Shown one piece after another: positions 5,264 to 6,292 of a stretch of DNA of 6,292 nt. Every line of letters starts with the position of its first letter. The stretch's first letter is position 1. The stretch covers positions 1 through 6,292 of the forward strand of contig JAHDII010000198.1 in NCBI GenBank assembly GCA_020630895.1, given 5' to 3'. The stretch is from Saprospiraceae bacterium. GTDB taxonomy: Bacteria > Bacteroidota > Bacteroidia > Chitinophagales > Saprospiraceae. A program made the translations under genes and the position numbers. The notes below the pieces were generated by a model. It was not told the DNA's origin and searched no databases. It was given only the letters and a program-made list of their open reading frames with translations.

Positions 5264-6157
5264 TTATTTATCGTATTGATAAAGTTTATATTTTTGAATA
5301 ACTCCAATTAATTTTTTATCATATCGCTTATCAGTAGCATATCCTGCTTTTTTCAAACCTACTGCCCATTTTTTATAATCCTTTTTGTGTTGTTGTAAAT
5401 TTTTATATCTATCTCTCAATAAAAATTTAGAATGATCTCTGTAAGATTCCCAAGGAGATTTATATTTTCTAAAAAAATCTTTATGATGATCATCTTTATG
5501 ATTGGTACAGTGTCCTTTTGAACATTTTTTACTAAAACATTTAATTCCAAAGTGATTATTGTTATTAACCGCTAGGCGGCTACTTCCAGCTCTGCTTTCT
5601 ATCAATGCTTGAGCAAGTGTAATACTTGCAGGGATTCCATGCTTTTTCATTTCAGATATTGCCAAATCTTTATATCTAAGAATATAATCTTTAGCACTGT
5701 TGGTTTTTATATTTTGAGATGATACAGGAGCAAATTCATTTTTTTCAGATATTGGCTTTGCATAAGAAGAATAATCAGGAGAAGTAGTTGGGTAGTTATC
5801 CTCATGATTAGAAATATTTTCAGGTATAGCCGCCATAGTACTCAATTGAGAAGGATCATTTACACTAATTGAAAAACTAAAATTATTTTGAGAAATGAAA
5901 ATAATCAAAATAAGACCTATACCTATTCTAAAAATAGGTATGTTTTGAGTCTCTAATTTTCTAAAAGGATATAAAATATAGCGATATAATTTTGCGCGTA
6001 ACGCAATAATAGGTCGCATTAAAATGATAAAAATTTGCCTCAATAATTCTGCTAGTTCTGGATTGTATTGCTGTGTAAAATGATATCCCTTATCCATTCC
6101 TTTTACAATCATAGGAAAAGATGATTTGTGATTTTCTAATAACTTCTTTGGCTTCAT
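5264..6157 (-). CDS. Membrane-anchored GH73 N-acetylglucosaminidase (peptidoglycan hydrolase)
   Basis: This probably cuts the glycan strands of peptidoglycan, as FlgJ-type and autolysin glucosaminidases do. The catalytic domain fills about residues 155-297. AQALIESRAGSSRLA carries the likely catalytic Glu187, NNNNHFGIKC follows at 198-207, then SPWESYRDHSKFL at 234-246, and KKAGYATDKRYDKKLIGVIQKY, with the conserved GYATD, at 269-290. A Cys/His-rich insert at 207-225 (Cys207, Cys212, Cys217, several His) looks family-typical for Bacteroidota but could bind a metal. In front there are about 75 residues of basic N-terminus with a hydrophobic stretch at about 41-54, then a membrane segment at about 77-90 and a Ser/Asn/Pro-rich linker at about 95-150. 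One membrane pass would place the enzyme in the periplasm. The gene has its own promoter and terminator. No flagellar genes are nearby, so flagellar assembly is not suggested. Confidence 0.88.
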   Translation of the reverse strand: MKPKKLLENHKSSFPMIVKGMDKGYHFTQQYNPELAELLRQIFIILMRPIIALRAKLYRYILYPFRKLETQNIPIFRIGIGLILIIFISQNNFSFSISVNDPSQLSTMAAIPENISNHEDNYPTTSPDYSSYAKPISEKNEFAPVSSQNIKTNSAKDYILRYKDLAISEMKKHGIPASITLAQALIESRAGSSRLAVNNNNHFGIKCFSKKCSKGHCTNHKDDHHKDFFRKYKSPWESYRDHSKFLLRDRYKNLQQHKKDYKKWAVGLKKAGYATDKRYDKKLIGVIQKYKLYQYDK

Positions 6158-6235
6158 CTGAAAAAATTTAAATAATTAAAGTATATAAAATATATGTTTT
6201 TGTTTCTTTTATCTTATGTTTGTATAATTATAACA

Positions 6236-6266
6236 CAAATATATATACATTTTTTTTCAAAAACAA
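6236..6266 (-). promoter_or_regulatory. Bacteroidota-type promoter for the glucosaminidase gene
   Basis: On the minus strand TTG (6266-6264), then 20 bases, then TATATTTG (6243-6236) match the -33 core and, exactly, the -7 consensus TAnnTTTG. Transcription would begin near 6229, giving a leader of about 70 AT-rich bases. This is the best promoter match in the window. Bases 6267-6292 hold only AT-rich sequence. Confidence 0.55.
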
Positions 6267-6292
6267 CAAATTATTTAAAACTTTTTGTTTTT

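Noticed and set aside
1..6292. CRISPR array, tRNA, rRNA, insertion sequence or phage genes
   Set aside because: No regularly spaced direct repeats, no cloverleaf-like or rRNA-like sequence, and no transposase or integrase motifs were seen on either strand.

Overview
The window looks like a chromosomal segment from a low-GC member of the Bacteroidota, most likely the Flavobacteriia. I base this on the AT-rich DNA (by eye about 30% GC), a SecA N-terminus with the two insertions typical of that phylum, a Bacteroidota-style HtpG, A-rich translation starts with no real Shine-Dalgarno, and several upstream sequences that fit the Bacteroidota promoter pattern TTTG-N19..21-TAnnTTTG. I cannot name the genus.

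Layout, left to right. Positions 1-850 (minus) hold the first 283 codons of secA, cut by the window edge. A 355-base divergent intergenic region follows, with a perfect 17-base palindrome in the secA leader and candidate promoters for both flanking genes. Positions 1206-1781 (plus) encode an exported TlpA-like thioredoxin with a Lys/Glu-rich tail. It ends at a bidirectional terminator and converges on 1865-2650 (minus), a lipoprotein with a YafK-type L,D-transpeptidase catalytic domain. A perfect 22-bp hairpin separates that gene from the upstream htpG (2775-4637, minus). htpG is divergent from a 76-residue orphan gene at 4850-5080 (plus). Two hairpins follow the orphan gene, then a separate minus-strand terminator, then 5264-6157 (minus), a membrane-anchored GH73 glucosaminidase with a good Bacteroidota promoter at the right edge.

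Every gene appears to be its own transcription unit; no tight operon is visible. The shared theme is envelope biogenesis and protein quality control: Sec export (SecA), periplasmic thiol redox chemistry (TlpA-like), two cell-wall enzymes (L,D-transpeptidase-like and glucosaminidase) and a cytosolic chaperone (HtpG). I see no mobile element, tRNA, rRNA or CRISPR, and no convincing new multi-gene system. The points most worth a second look are the inverted repeat overlapping the -33 element of the htpG promoter, the long G-U-containing hairpin after the orphan gene, the orphan gene itself and the palindrome in the secA leader.
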